Origin: Brucella rhizosphaerae
Lineage (GTDB): Bacteria > Pseudomonadota > Alphaproteobacteria > Rhizobiales > Rhizobiaceae
Direction of reading: 5' to 3'
DNA: 64,000 nucleotides
NCBI RefSeq assembly: GCF_002252475.1
Contig: NZ_NNRK01000035.1
Coordinates: 62,001 to 126,000 of the forward strand
Shown: piece by piece, positions 27,789-36,442 of the stretch
Layout of the letters: every line of letters begins with the position of its first letter
Numbering within the stretch: position 1 is the stretch's first letter
Notes under the pieces: generated by a model
Databases searched by the model: none
The model's input: only the letters and a program-made list of their open reading frames with translations
Told to the model about the DNA's origin: nothing
Position numbers and translations under genes: made by a program

Positions 27789-28835
27789 ATGAGCTTTTTG
27801 ACCCTTTCCAATATTTCCCGTTACTACGGCAAGTTCGCAGCCGTTGATAACTTCAATCTGGAGATTGAAAAGGGAGAGTTCATTTCACTTCTCGGCCCGT
27901 CAGGCTGCGGCAAAACCACAACATTGCAGATGATTGCCGGTCTTGTACCGCCGTCATCGGGAGCGATTACACTCGACGCGCGCGACATCACGCGACTGGC
28001 CCCTGCCAAGCGCGAACTGGGTGTGGTGTTTCAGAGCTACGCGCTGTTTCCACATATGACGGTTGCACAGAATGTCAGCTTCGGTCTGGAAATGCGAAAA
28101 GTGCCAAAGTCGGAACGCGAAAAACGTGTACGCGATGTGCTGGAACTGGTTCGCCTGAGCGCACTGGCCGAACGCTATCCACGCGAAATGTCGGGCGGTC
28201 AGCGTCAGCGCGTGGCAATTGCCCGTGCGCTGGTCATCAACCCGCCGGTGTTGTTGCTCGTTGAACCTCTGTCCAACCTTGATGCGCAGCTGCGTGAGGA
28301 AATGCAGTTTGAACTGCGCCGCATTCAGCGCACGGTCGGCATTACAACCATCATGGTGACACATGATCAGGCCGAAGCGCTGTCGATCAGCGACCGCATT
28401 GTTGTCATGGAAAAAGGCGTGATCACGCAGGTTGATGCGCCGTACAAACTCTATGAGCATCCGCATAACCACTTTATTTCCAACTTTGTTGGCAAGTCGA
28501 ACTTCCTGAAGGCGCTGGCCAATGGTGAAACTGTCTCGGTTGCCGAAACCGACATTCGCTTTCCGTCAGCCGATCAGAGCGTTTCGGGCGAAGTTTCGGT
28601 GTTTATTCGCCCGGAAAAGGTCCATCTCGTTGGTGAAGGCGAAGGCCAGATCAGTGGCGAGGTGACGACGCGATACTTCATGGGCAGCCAGTGGCTGCTC
28701 GGTGTATCGACCAGGGCGGGCCAGCTTTCCGTGGCTTTGCCAAATCTGGGCAATCCACCTCCTGCGGAAGGCACAACGGTTGGCCTTGCCTGGAACCATG
28801 AAGATTGCCGCATCCTGAATGCAGGAGCGAACTGA
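27789..28835 (+). CDS. Spermidine/opine-type ABC transporter ATP-binding protein with altered Walker B
   Basis: A 348-residue PotA-like ATPase: Walker A GPSGCGKTT at residues 36-44, Q-loop 'VFQSYALFPH', signature MSGGQ at 134-138, and a C-terminal TOBE domain ('SVFIRPEKVHLVGEGEG'). The Walker B reads VLLLVEP instead of the near-universal LLLDEP: residue 158 is Val (codon GTT, 28260-28262) where Asp is expected, next to an intact catalytic Glu159. A single base change (GAT to GTT) explains it. The Asp coordinates magnesium, so activity may be reduced or lost, unless this is a base-call error. Everything else is intact. First gene of a seven-gene operon. Confidence 0.9.
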   Translation: MSFLTLSNISRYYGKFAAVDNFNLEIEKGEFISLLGPSGCGKTTTLQMIAGLVPPSSGAITLDARDITRLAPAKRELGVVFQSYALFPHMTVAQNVSFGLEMRKVPKSEREKRVRDVLELVRLSALAERYPREMSGGQRQRVAIARALVINPPVLLLVEPLSNLDAQLREEMQFELRRIQRTVGITTIMVTHDQAEALSISDRIVVMEKGVITQVDAPYKLYEHPHNHFISNFVGKSNFLKALANGETVSVAETDIRFPSADQSVSGEVSVFIRPEKVHLVGEGEGQISGEVTTRYFMGSQWLLGVSTRAGQLSVALPNLGNPPPAEGTTVGLAWNHEDCRILNAGAN

Positions 28836-28837
28836 TC

Positions 28838-29725
28838 ATGAGTGCCGTTTCGCAGACAACGCCCGGTGAAACAAAAGAGCGGCGGAATTATTTGCCGTTA
28901 TTCCTGACCGGACCTTCCACCCTTTTGTTCTTTGCGCTGGTGCTTTTGCCGCTGGCGCTGACGGTCATGCTGTCTTTCAATAGCTATAGCTACGACAAGG
29001 GCGTTCAGGACATTTACACCATCGCCAATTATACGCAGGTGCTTCAGGACCCTTATTACCTGAACATCTTCTGGCGCACATTGCGGCTTGCGCTGATTAC
29101 CACGGTCATTGCCATTATTATTGGTGTGCCGGAAGCCTATATTCTTTCAAACATGCGCGCGCCGTGGCGCTCGATCTTCCTGCTGGTTATCATCGGCCCA
29201 CTGCTGGTTTCGGTCGTCGTGCGCACATTCGGCTGGAGTATGCTTTTGGGCCGCAACGGCCTCGTCAACAGCACGCTAGAATTGCTGGGCCTGCCGGCAG
29301 CACAGATCCTTTACACGGAAACGGCGATCGTGATTGGTCTTGTGCATATCATGCTGCCTTTCATGGTGATCCCGGTATGGACGGTGCTGCAAAAGCTTGA
29401 TCCAACGGTTGAGGCTGCAGCCCTTACGCTGGGCGCATCACGTTTCGCGGCACTGCGCCGTGTGGTGTTCCCGCAAGCCGTTCTCGGCATTTTGTCGGGT
29501 AGCCTGATCGTCTTTGCACTGTCTGCAAGCTCGTTCGCAATCCCTGGCCTGTTGGGTGGTCGCCGTCTCAAAATGGCGGCAACGGTTGTCTATGATGAGT
29601 TCCTGATTGAGCTCAACTGGCCGCTCGGTGCTGCCATCGCGATCATCGTTCTCCTCGCCAATCTTATCATCATGATTGCTTATAATCGCATGCTTGAAGG
29701 GCAAGCGAGAAAGAAGCTGGGGTAA
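28838..29725 (+). CDS. ABC transporter permease (PotB-like)
   Basis: A 295-residue inner-membrane permease with six predicted helices. The first is 'GPSTLLFFALVLLPLALTVML', and the EAA loop is 'EAAALTLGASRFAALRRVVFPQ'. It belongs to the spermidine/putrescine and opine importer class. ATG 28838 follows AGGAG two bases after the ATPase stop, so the earlier in-frame start at 28805 is unlikely. It pairs with the next permease. Confidence 0.92.
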   Translation: MSAVSQTTPGETKERRNYLPLFLTGPSTLLFFALVLLPLALTVMLSFNSYSYDKGVQDIYTIANYTQVLQDPYYLNIFWRTLRLALITTVIAIIIGVPEAYILSNMRAPWRSIFLLVIIGPLLVSVVVRTFGWSMLLGRNGLVNSTLELLGLPAAQILYTETAIVIGLVHIMLPFMVIPVWTVLQKLDPTVEAAALTLGASRFAALRRVVFPQAVLGILSGSLIVFALSASSFAIPGLLGGRRLKMAATVVYDEFLIELNWPLGAAIAIIVLLANLIIMIAYNRMLEGQARKKLG

Positions 29726-29730
29726 CCGCC

Positions 29731-30525
29731 ATGACAAAGAACGGTCCTTTCGCACTCTTCTTTCACACGCTGGTCGTCATCTTCATGCTGGCGCCGATGG
29801 TTGTGGTCTGCCTCGTGGCGTTCACACCGGAAAACACGCTGTCCATGCCATGGAACGGCTTGTCGCTGCGCTGGTTCAAGGCGGTCTTCGCGCATAATGA
29901 TTTCATGACCTCGTTCTCAAACTCGCTGAAACTTGCAATTTTCTCGGCGACGATTTCAACGCTGCTTGCTGTTCCTTCCGGTCTTGCAATCGCTCAGTAC
30001 AAGTTTCGGGGTCGTGACGCGCTCAATGCATTGTTTCTCTCGCCACTGATCATCCCGCATCTGGTGCTGGGCGTCGCGTTTCTGCGCCTGTTCTCGCTGA
30101 TGGGCCTGACCGGCTCGTTTGCCTGGCTGGTTGCAACTCACGTGATTGTCGTCACACCTTATGCGCTGCGTCTGATCCTGGCATCGCTGAGCGGTATGGA
30201 CCGCAATGCGGAAAATGCTGCACGCACCTTGGGTGCTGGTGAATGGACAGTGTTCCGCCGCGTTACGCTGCCACTTTTGCTGCCGGGATTGTCTGGAGGC
30301 TGGTTGCTTGCCTTCATCAACTCGTTCGACGAACTCACCATGTCGATCTTCGTTACTTCGCCATCAACCGTCACGCTGCCGGTGCGCATGTATATGTATG
30401 CAAGCGAATCCATCGATCCGATGATGGCTGCGGTTTCGGCGCTGATGATCCTCGTTGCGACTGTAACCATGGTGATTATCGACCGCCTGTTTGGTCTCGA
30501 CCGCGTACTCGTGGGCAAGGGCTGA
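29731..30525 (+). CDS. ABC transporter permease (PotC-like)
   Basis: A 264-residue permease with about six helices. The N-terminal 'LFFHTLVVIFMLAPMVVVCLVAFTP' helix and the EAA loop 'NAARTLGAGEWTVFRRVTLP' place it in the PotC class. It starts five bases after the PotB-like gene. It completes the membrane channel of this importer. Confidence 0.92.
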   Translation: MTKNGPFALFFHTLVVIFMLAPMVVVCLVAFTPENTLSMPWNGLSLRWFKAVFAHNDFMTSFSNSLKLAIFSATISTLLAVPSGLAIAQYKFRGRDALNALFLSPLIIPHLVLGVAFLRLFSLMGLTGSFAWLVATHVIVVTPYALRLILASLSGMDRNAENAARTLGAGEWTVFRRVTLPLLLPGLSGGWLLAFINSFDELTMSIFVTSPSTVTLPVRMYMYASESIDPMMAAVSALMILVATVTMVIIDRLFGLDRVLVGKG

Positions 30526-30541
30526 TAGGGGCGCTCATATC

Positions 30542-30850
30542 ATGGCGGTTTCAGTTTCGCCTTTAACGGCTCAGTTCCGCAGGCGGTATCGTCTCAATGA
30601 ACAGCCGGTTGGCTTTCAACTCGATGGCGTCCCCTTTGAGGGCCGCCGGGGAGACACGGTGCTGACGGCTATTCTCTCGGTGCAGGGAAAAGTGCGTCAT
30701 ACAGAATTTACCGGCGAGCCGCGTGCGGGCTTCTGCCTCATTGGTGCGTGTCAGGATTGTCATGTCATGACGGTGGAAGGCAAACGCCTGCGCGCCTGCA
30801 CAACGCTGCTTGAAGAAGGCATGGAATTTGTGACGGAGCCGGTGACATGA
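30542..30850 (+). CDS. Small [2Fe-2S] subunit of an amine/amino-acid dehydrogenase
   Basis: A 102-residue ferredoxin-like protein. The Cys cluster 'GFCLIGACQDCHVM...RACTT' gives a C-x4-C-x2-C...C [2Fe-2S] pattern. Proteins of this size form the small subunit of heteromeric opine oxidases, hydrogen cyanide synthase (HcnA) and D-hydroxyproline dehydrogenase. ATG 30542 follows AGGGGCG 16 bases after the permease gene. Its stop overlaps the next start by four bases, so the three oxidase genes are coupled. Confidence 0.88.
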   Translation: MAVSVSPLTAQFRRRYRLNEQPVGFQLDGVPFEGRRGDTVLTAILSVQGKVRHTEFTGEPRAGFCLIGACQDCHVMTVEGKRLRACTTLLEEGMEFVTEPVT

Positions 30851-32241
30851 GTGCGGCTCTCGCGCCTGTCATTGTTGGGGCTGGCCCAGCGGGTATTCGT
30901 GCCGCAGAAATGCTGGTGAAAGCTGGTCATCGTCCGATTGTGCTTGATGAGGGCATGCGCGCTGGTGGGCAGATTTATCGTCGTCCGCCTTTCGATGATG
31001 GTCGTAGCTACAAGGCGCGTTATGGTTCGGAAGCGCATAAGGCTGAGGCGCTGCATAAGGCGTTCGATCATTTGCGCGACGCAGTTGATTACCGTCCGGA
31101 AACGCTGGTCTGGAACATTTCACGCGACAATGGCAGCAGCCTTGATCTGATGTCGGCCGGGGCGCATACGCAACTCCCCTTCAGCCATTTGTTGCTTGCG
31201 ACGGGGGCTACAGATCGTGTCTTGCCGTTTTCAGGCTGGACCAAGCCGGGTGTCTATACGCTTGGTGCCTCGCAAACGGCGCTGAAAGCACAGGGCTGCA
31301 CAATCGGCGAACGTGTCGTTTTCATGGGGTCGGGGCCGCTGCTTTATCTCGTTGCATGGCAATACCATCATGCGGGTGCGAAGGTTGCGGCAGTTCTGGA
31401 TACAGCACCCTTTAGTTCGAAGTTTCACCTTGCACATCTCGCCCTACACGCGCCGCGCATTGTGGTGCTTGGTGCTTATTATGGCTTGCGCCTGATGCTT
31501 GGTGGCGTGCCGGTCCATTACAATGTGCGACCTGAACAGGTGTTGGGTGAGGGACACGTCGAGGGCATTCGTTATCAAAAGGCTGGCCGCAGCCGGGAAA
31601 TTGAATGCGATGCGCTGGCCTATGGCTTTGCATTGCGTCCTGAGACCCAGCTTGCTGACCTTGCGGGTTGTGAATTTGGCTTTGAAGATCGTGACCGTTC
31701 CTGGCTTCCTGTCGCGGATACACTTGGGCGGACCAGTCAGGCCGGTGTTTATGTTGCGGGCGATGGTGCAGGTATTGCAGGCGCAGATGCGGCGGAAATT
31801 CGTGGACAGCTGGCGGCGATTGCCATGATCCGGGATATTGGTGGCGTGACCGACACCACGTTCGAACGCCGTCTTCACGGTGAGCTTGATGCAATCTATC
31901 GCCAGCGTTTGATCCTTGAGAAGGCATTTCCATTTCCGCACGACTGGTTTGAAACGGTTGGGCAGGATGTAACGCTTTGCCGTTGCGAGGAGATAAAGCT
32001 CAGCGAAGCGTGCGCAATCATCCGCGATGGTAAGACAAGCGAGATCAATCGACTGAAAGCGTTGAGCCGTGTGGGTATGGGCCGTTGTCAGGGCCGTATG
32101 TGCTCGGCTGCGGCGGCCGAACTTCTGGCTGCAATGCAGAATAAGTCTCCGTCAGAAGCTGGCCGTATTCGTGCGCAGGCGCCGGTCAAGCCGATCCCGC
32201 TTGGCTTTGGTACAAAACCACGTCAGGAGGTGCGTTCATGA
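30847..32241 (+). CDS. NAD(P)/FAD-dependent oxidoreductase with BFD-like [2Fe-2S] domain (dehydrogenase subunit A)
   Basis: A 464-residue flavoprotein. An N-terminal FAD site reads 'VGAGPAGIRAAEMLVKAGH', and a central NAD-type Rossmann motif follows ('VVFMGSGPLLYLVAWQ'). The C-terminus has a BFD-like Cys cluster ('LCRCEEIKL' and 'GRCQGRMC'). The architecture matches OoxA/HcnB/LhpF-type subunits that pass electrons between the catalytic FAD subunit and the acceptor. It is coupled by four-base overlaps on both sides. Confidence 0.9.
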   Translation: MSAALAPVIVGAGPAGIRAAEMLVKAGHRPIVLDEGMRAGGQIYRRPPFDDGRSYKARYGSEAHKAEALHKAFDHLRDAVDYRPETLVWNISRDNGSSLDLMSAGAHTQLPFSHLLLATGATDRVLPFSGWTKPGVYTLGASQTALKAQGCTIGERVVFMGSGPLLYLVAWQYHHAGAKVAAVLDTAPFSSKFHLAHLALHAPRIVVLGAYYGLRLMLGGVPVHYNVRPEQVLGEGHVEGIRYQKAGRSREIECDALAYGFALRPETQLADLAGCEFGFEDRDRSWLPVADTLGRTSQAGVYVAGDGAGIAGADAAEIRGQLAAIAMIRDIGGVTDTTFERRLHGELDAIYRQRLILEKAFPFPHDWFETVGQDVTLCRCEEIKLSEACAIIRDGKTSEINRLKALSRVGMGRCQGRMCSAAAAELLAAMQNKSPSEAGRIRAQAPVKPIPLGFGTKPRQEVRS

Positions 32242-33377
32242 CAAAGCGCCTTCAGGCCGATGCACTGATTATCGGCGGTGGAATTGTTGGCGGCTCAGCG
32301 GCACTTTTCATGCGCAAGGCCGGGTTGTCGGTCATCCTTCTCGACAAAGGCTTCTGTGGTGCGCAGGCAAGCGGCGTCAATTATGGTGGCGTGCGCAGGC
32401 AGGGTCGCGAACCTGAGCAAATCGCTTTGTCGCAACGTTCGTTTGATCTCTGGGCGCGCCTGCCGGAACTTATTGGCATTGACGGCGAGTATGTTCGCAG
32501 CGGTCATCTGAAACTTGCACGCACACCAGAGAGCTTTGCGTCTCTTGAAGCCTACGCACAACGGGTCAGGCCGCTAGGACTTGAGCTGGAACTGATCGGC
32601 GGTAACGCCGTGAAAGAGCGCTTTCCATGGCTGACGGGTGATGTGGCTGGCGCGTCGCTTTGTGCGGAAGATGGTCACGCAAATCCGCGTCTTGTTTCGC
32701 CTGCCTTTGCGCGCGCTGCAAAGGCTCTGGGTGCAACGGTACTGGAAAATACGCCTGTCCACGAAGTGCAGACAACAGGTAATGGTTTCGTGGCGCTGGC
32801 GGGTGACGGCATCGAAATTCGCGCAAGCATGGTCTTCAATTGCGCGGGTGCCTGGTCTGATCGCTTTGCAGCCTCCTTTGGCGAACCGGTTCCATTGAAG
32901 CGGATTTATCCCTCGATGGTGGTGACAGAGCCAATGCCTTTACGCCTGCCGATGAGCCTCGGCGAAGAAGGCGGCGGTTTCTATGGTCGTCAGGTCACGC
33001 GTGGCAATTATGTGATGGGCGGGGGACGTGCAACGCCACTTGAAAACCCGGATTTTTCACGTCCTTCAGTCAATGCCGCGTCATCCGTGATGCTGCGTGC
33101 CATCGAGCTTTTTCCGCATCTCCAGCATGCGCAGGTCATCCGCTTCTGGTCCGGGACGGAAGCGGAGATGCCGGACGATAATCCGGTGATCGGGCCAAGT
33201 GGCCGCGTCAAAAATCTCTTTCATGGCTTCGGCTTTAACGGTGCCGGTTTTCAGACCGGGCCTGCCGTCGGCGCTGTGCTGTGCGATCTGGCCGTCAAGG
33301 GCGAGACAGAAACACCGATCGAGGCTTTCTCGATCAATCGATTTAACCATCCAACCTCAAATCACAAAGGGAACTAG
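32238..33377 (+). CDS. DadA-like FAD-dependent catalytic subunit (dehydrogenase subunit B)
   Basis: A 379-residue D-amino-acid/sarcosine oxidase-fold (DAO) flavoprotein. N-terminal FAD motif 'IIGGGIVGGSAALFMRKAG', then 'GVNYGGVRRQGREPEQ', and a C-terminal 'LFHGFGFNGAGFQTGPAVG' FAD-binding patch. By family it oxidises the C-N bond of an amino acid, imino acid or opine. The order (small Fe-S, FAD/NAD, DAO subunit) mirrors heteromeric opine oxidases and D-hydroxyproline dehydrogenase. Substrate not deducible, but probably the compound brought in by the flanking ABC importer. Confidence 0.9.
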   Translation: MTKRLQADALIIGGGIVGGSAALFMRKAGLSVILLDKGFCGAQASGVNYGGVRRQGREPEQIALSQRSFDLWARLPELIGIDGEYVRSGHLKLARTPESFASLEAYAQRVRPLGLELELIGGNAVKERFPWLTGDVAGASLCAEDGHANPRLVSPAFARAAKALGATVLENTPVHEVQTTGNGFVALAGDGIEIRASMVFNCAGAWSDRFAASFGEPVPLKRIYPSMVVTEPMPLRLPMSLGEEGGGFYGRQVTRGNYVMGGGRATPLENPDFSRPSVNAASSVMLRAIELFPHLQHAQVIRFWSGTEAEMPDDNPVIGPSGRVKNLFHGFGFNGAGFQTGPAVGAVLCDLAVKGETETPIEAFSINRFNHPTSNHKGN

Positions 33378-33378
33378 C

Positions 33379-34434
33379 ATGAAAAAGCAACACATGACTG
33401 CAATGTCCGCACTGGCGCTTGGCCTGTCGGCGGCTTTCGTTTCAGGTGCGTCCGCTCAGACAAAGACGCTTTATATTGGCATGAATGGTGGCAATATGGA
33501 GCGCGCTTATACCGAAAACGTGCTGCCGGAATTTGAGAAAGCCAATGATGTGAAGGTCGTTGTCGTGCCGGGTACTTCTGCCGATATTCTCGCCAAGGCG
33601 ACCGCGCAGAAAGACAATCCGCAGATGCACGTCATGCTGCTCGATGATGGTGTGATGGTCCGCGCAATCAATGCAGGCCTGTGCCAGAAAATCTCTGATG
33701 ATCCGGTTCTGGCCGATATTCAGCCAGCAGCACGCCTCAAGGATGATATGGCAATCGGCGTCGATATGGGCATGACCGGCATCGCCTATAACAAGAAGCT
33801 GTTCGATGAAAAGGGGTGGGCCGCCCCAACCTCATGGATGGATTTCGCCGACGAGAAATACAACAAGGCCGTTGTGTTCCAGTCAGCTTCCGCTTCGACC
33901 TTCGGTCTTCATGCATTCCTGATGTTTAACCGCATTCAGGGTGGCGACGACAAGAACCTCGAGCCGGGCTTCGAGAAGTTCCCGGACCTGATCGGCAAGA
34001 ATGTTCTGGAATTCATCCCGTCATCGGCAAAGATTTCAGAAATGGTTCAGACCGGTGAAGCAGCGATTTTCCCGCTGACCCCAACCGGAGTCAACAACCT
34101 GAAAGATAAGGGCATTCCGGTTGAATATGCGCAGCCGAAAGAAGGCTCGGTCGTTCTCGCTGTGACCGAATGCGTGCTGGCTGGCAACAGCGAACCAGAA
34201 CTGAGCCAGAAGCTGGCGCATTATCTGCTTTCGGCTGATGCTCAGAGCAAGGCGCTTGATCATGGCAACGTGATCCCCTCGAACCAGAAGGCCAAGGCCG
34301 GATCGCCTGAAGCGCAGGCCAAGCTCGATGCTTTCCGTGGTTACATGGAAACCGCAAAGACGCTTGATTGGGACGCCGTTAATGAAGGTCGTCAGCAGCT
34401 GAACAACCGCTGGAACCGTACGATCGAACAATAA
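33379..34434 (+). CDS. Periplasmic solute-binding protein (PotD/opine-binding type)
   Basis: A 351-residue family-1-type extracellular binding protein. The signal peptide ends near 'VSGASAQT'. The mature protein starts 'KTLYIGMNGGNMERAYTENVLPEFEKANDVKV' and has 'TSADILAKATAQKDNPQMHVMLLDDG', typical of iron, polyamine and opine binding proteins. ATG 33379 after AGGGAAC follows the dehydrogenase stop directly. Last gene of the operon, it should capture the substrate for the two permeases. Confidence 0.92.
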   Translation: MKKQHMTAMSALALGLSAAFVSGASAQTKTLYIGMNGGNMERAYTENVLPEFEKANDVKVVVVPGTSADILAKATAQKDNPQMHVMLLDDGVMVRAINAGLCQKISDDPVLADIQPAARLKDDMAIGVDMGMTGIAYNKKLFDEKGWAAPTSWMDFADEKYNKAVVFQSASASTFGLHAFLMFNRIQGGDDKNLEPGFEKFPDLIGKNVLEFIPSSAKISEMVQTGEAAIFPLTPTGVNNLKDKGIPVEYAQPKEGSVVLAVTECVLAGNSEPELSQKLAHYLLSADAQSKALDHGNVIPSNQKAKAGSPEAQAKLDAFRGYMETAKTLDWDAVNEGRQQLNNRWNRTIEQ

Positions 34435-34448
34435 TACCAAGGCGCTGG

Positions 34449-34484
34449 AGCGTTTTCAATTTTCTCTTAACCAGAGGAAACGCT
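34449..34484. repeat. Palindromic repeat with AGCGTTT arms
   Basis: Arms AGCGTTT (34449-34455) and AAACGCT (34478-34484), lying next to a second element at 34501. It resembles the AGCGC-type palindromes elsewhere in the window. Confidence 0.55.
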
Positions 34485-34500
34485 TTAAGTATTTGTTTTT

Positions 34501-34549
34501 GAGCATGTCTTTATCCCAAAACCGGGTCCCACTTTTGGGAGACATGCTC
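34501..34549. repeat. Palindromic repeat, GAGCATGTC...GACATGCTC type
   Basis: Outer arms GAGCATGTC (34501-34509) and GACATGCTC (34541-34549), inner arms TCCCAAAA (34514-34521) and TTTTGGGA (34533-34540). It shares most of its core with 19384-19428. Confidence 0.82.
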
Positions 34550-34661
34550 TAAGATGCCACCGCATCGCGCCTTGATAAAGTTCAGGTGCTACGCGGGCTT
34601 AACCAAGGTCCAGCGAGCTTTACGCAATGAACTTTGGTGCAAGATGCTTGTTGAAAAAGAA

Positions 34662-34693
34662 AAAGCCCGCTCCGAGCAATCGGGGCGGGCTTT
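34662..34693. terminator. Bidirectional terminator
   Basis: Stem AAAGCCCGC(T)CCGA with TCGG(G)GCGGGCTTT around a GCAA loop, flanked by an A-run on the left and TTTCCTTTCTT on the right. It serves the operon ending at 34434 and the minus-strand MFS gene ending at 34703. Confidence 0.92.
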
Positions 34694-34702
34694 CCTTTCT
34701 TG

Positions 34703-35899
34703 TTAAGCTACACTTTGAGCTTTCTGCTTTCGGGCTGACTGCCAGACCAGCGGTACAAGGATGAGGGCAACGGCTGGGAAGATCAGCCAGTTGATGGTTT
34801 CCCAGCCGGATGAATGCAGCAGTGAACCGGCAAAGAAGGATGCACAGGCAACCGTGCCGAAGACTAGAAAGTCATTGGCACCCTGCGCCTTGCCGCGTTC
34901 TTCGGGCGTATGGCATTCGGCGACCATAGCTGTTGCGCCAATGAAGCCGAAGTTCCAGCCGATACCAAGCAGGATGAGCGACATCCAGAAATGGGTAAGA
35001 TCAAGGCCGGACAGAGCAACGATCGCTGAAAGCGCAATGATCAGGAGGCCGACGGCGGTCACACGCTCTTTCCCGAAACGGGTGATGAGCATGCCGGTGA
35101 AGAAGCTTGGACCAAACATTGCCAACACGTGCCACTGAATGCCCAATGCTGCGTGATTAACCGAGTGGCCATGGCCAACCATAGCAATTGGTGCTGCGGT
35201 CATCACGAATGTCATCAGGCCGTAGGAGACAACACCAGAAGCTACCGCCAGCATGTAACGCGGGTTTAGCAATATCTCCTTGAGGGGGCGTCCATTGCTT
35301 CCGGCATTGGCAGATCTTGCGGCTTTGGGCGAGCGCAAGAGCATCAAGACGGGGATTGCCATCAGGGCGAGAACCGCCTGGCTCAGGAAGCTGCCCGCAT
35401 AGGGTGTATCGGGCAGAGCATCACGTGTCCAGATGACGAGCTGCGGTCCGATGATGGCTGCGATCAGGCCACCGACCATAACCCAGGAAATAGCGCGTGC
35501 TCTGAGTGGTCCGGTTGCAGCGTCGGTTGCAGCAAAGCGATAGCTTTGCACGTAAGCAGCATAAAAGCCCGCTATGAACGTACCGATACAGAAGATGACA
35601 AAGGAGGCGGTGAAGATGCCGAAAGTCGCCACCAGACCGGCTGACATGCCAAAACATGCACCCAGCAGATAGCCGTTGCGGCGTCCGAAGGATCGCATGA
35701 TCAAAGCCGCAGGCAGAGTTCCAAGCGCCAGGCCGAGGTTGAAAAGGCTGACAGGAAGTGTGACCAGCGCTGGATCAGAAGAAAGCTGCTGCCCGACCAA
35801 TCCGCCCAGCGAAATGATAATCGGCGGGCTTGCTGCACCCAGAGCCTGTGCCGCAGTCAGAACGAAAATATTGCGTCTGGCGATAGTCTGGTCGGTCAT
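34703..35899 (-). CDS. Major facilitator superfamily transporter
   Basis: A 398-residue MFS permease with about 12 hydrophobic helices and the MFS loop 2 region 'LIMRSFGRRNGYLLGACFG' after helix 2. 'GIGWNFGFIGATAMVAECHTPEERGKAQGAND' in the C-half resembles drug/metabolite exporters of the YfcJ/YdhP-like groups. The ArsR-type regulator just upstream on the same strand probably controls it. Substrate unknown. Confidence 0.88.
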   Translation of the reverse strand: MTDQTIARRNIFVLTAAQALGAASPPIIISLGGLVGQQLSSDPALVTLPVSLFNLGLALGTLPAALIMRSFGRRNGYLLGACFGMSAGLVATFGIFTASFVIFCIGTFIAGFYAAYVQSYRFAATDAATGPLRARAISWVMVGGLIAAIIGPQLVIWTRDALPDTPYAGSFLSQAVLALMAIPVLMLLRSPKAARSANAGSNGRPLKEILLNPRYMLAVASGVVSYGLMTFVMTAAPIAMVGHGHSVNHAALGIQWHVLAMFGPSFFTGMLITRFGKERVTAVGLLIIALSAIVALSGLDLTHFWMSLILLGIGWNFGFIGATAMVAECHTPEERGKAQGANDFLVFGTVACASFFAGSLLHSSGWETINWLIFPAVALILVPLVWQSARKQKAQSVA

Positions 35900-35946
35900 G
35901 TCTGCACTTCTTCAAAGTTGCTGTGATAATTGTGCCGGATGCCGGT

Positions 35947-36270
35947 TTAGTCGACCGGCACCTGAAAATGTGTGCAAATCACCGCCATCACCTGCCGTGC
36001 TATATCGCTTTCAACACGATACCAGATCGTCTGCCCGTCGCGTCGCCCGGCAATGATGCCGTCGCGCCGCAACAATGCCAGATGCTGCGAGACAGTGGAG
36101 GCACGCAAGCCGATCAGTTCGGCAAGTTGCCCCACCGACTTCTCACCACCATGCAGCCGGCAGAGGATCATGAGCCGGTGATTGTTGGCGATTGCCTTGA
36201 GGAATTCACTTGCCTCGTCGGCCGCGAGGTGGGTTTTTACGCCGTGGTCGATTGGGTTAGTCGTGTTCAT
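35947..36270 (-). CDS. ArsR-family winged-helix repressor
   Basis: A 107-residue ArsR/SmtB regulator: 'FLKAIANNHRLMILCRLHGGEKSVGQLAELIGLRASTVSQHLALLRRDGIIAGRRDGQTIWYRV'. The helix-turn-helix and wing are complete. No classic metal-binding Cys pair is present in the recognition helix, so the signal is unclear. I prefer ATG 36270; the frame opens at 36306 but then the palindrome at 36274-36287 would be inside the gene. It is likely co-transcribed with the MFS gene 47 bases downstream. Confidence 0.88.
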   Translation of the reverse strand: MNTTNPIDHGVKTHLAADEASEFLKAIANNHRLMILCRLHGGEKSVGQLAELIGLRASTVSQHLALLRRDGIIAGRRDGQTIWYRVESDIARQVMAVICTHFQVPVD

Positions 36271-36273
36271 GTC

Positions 36274-36287
36274 TTCGTATCTACGAA
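36274..36287. promoter_or_regulatory. Candidate ArsR operator
   Basis: Perfect palindrome TTCGTA-TC-TACGAA placed just before the ArsR start codon. Its position fits autorepression of the regulator and the MFS gene. Confidence 0.55.
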
Positions 36288-36442
36288 AATATGAAGATAT
36301 AGTCAAACTTTCTCATGAAGATGATGATCAGGAAATTTTATTCTGATGTGCGACGCGAAATATGCAGTGCGGTGAAAAGGCTTCTGTCCGTCGCAATCAT
36401 ATTGTAGCGTTCGCACAATACTGTTTTTGGGTTGGAGTCGTC

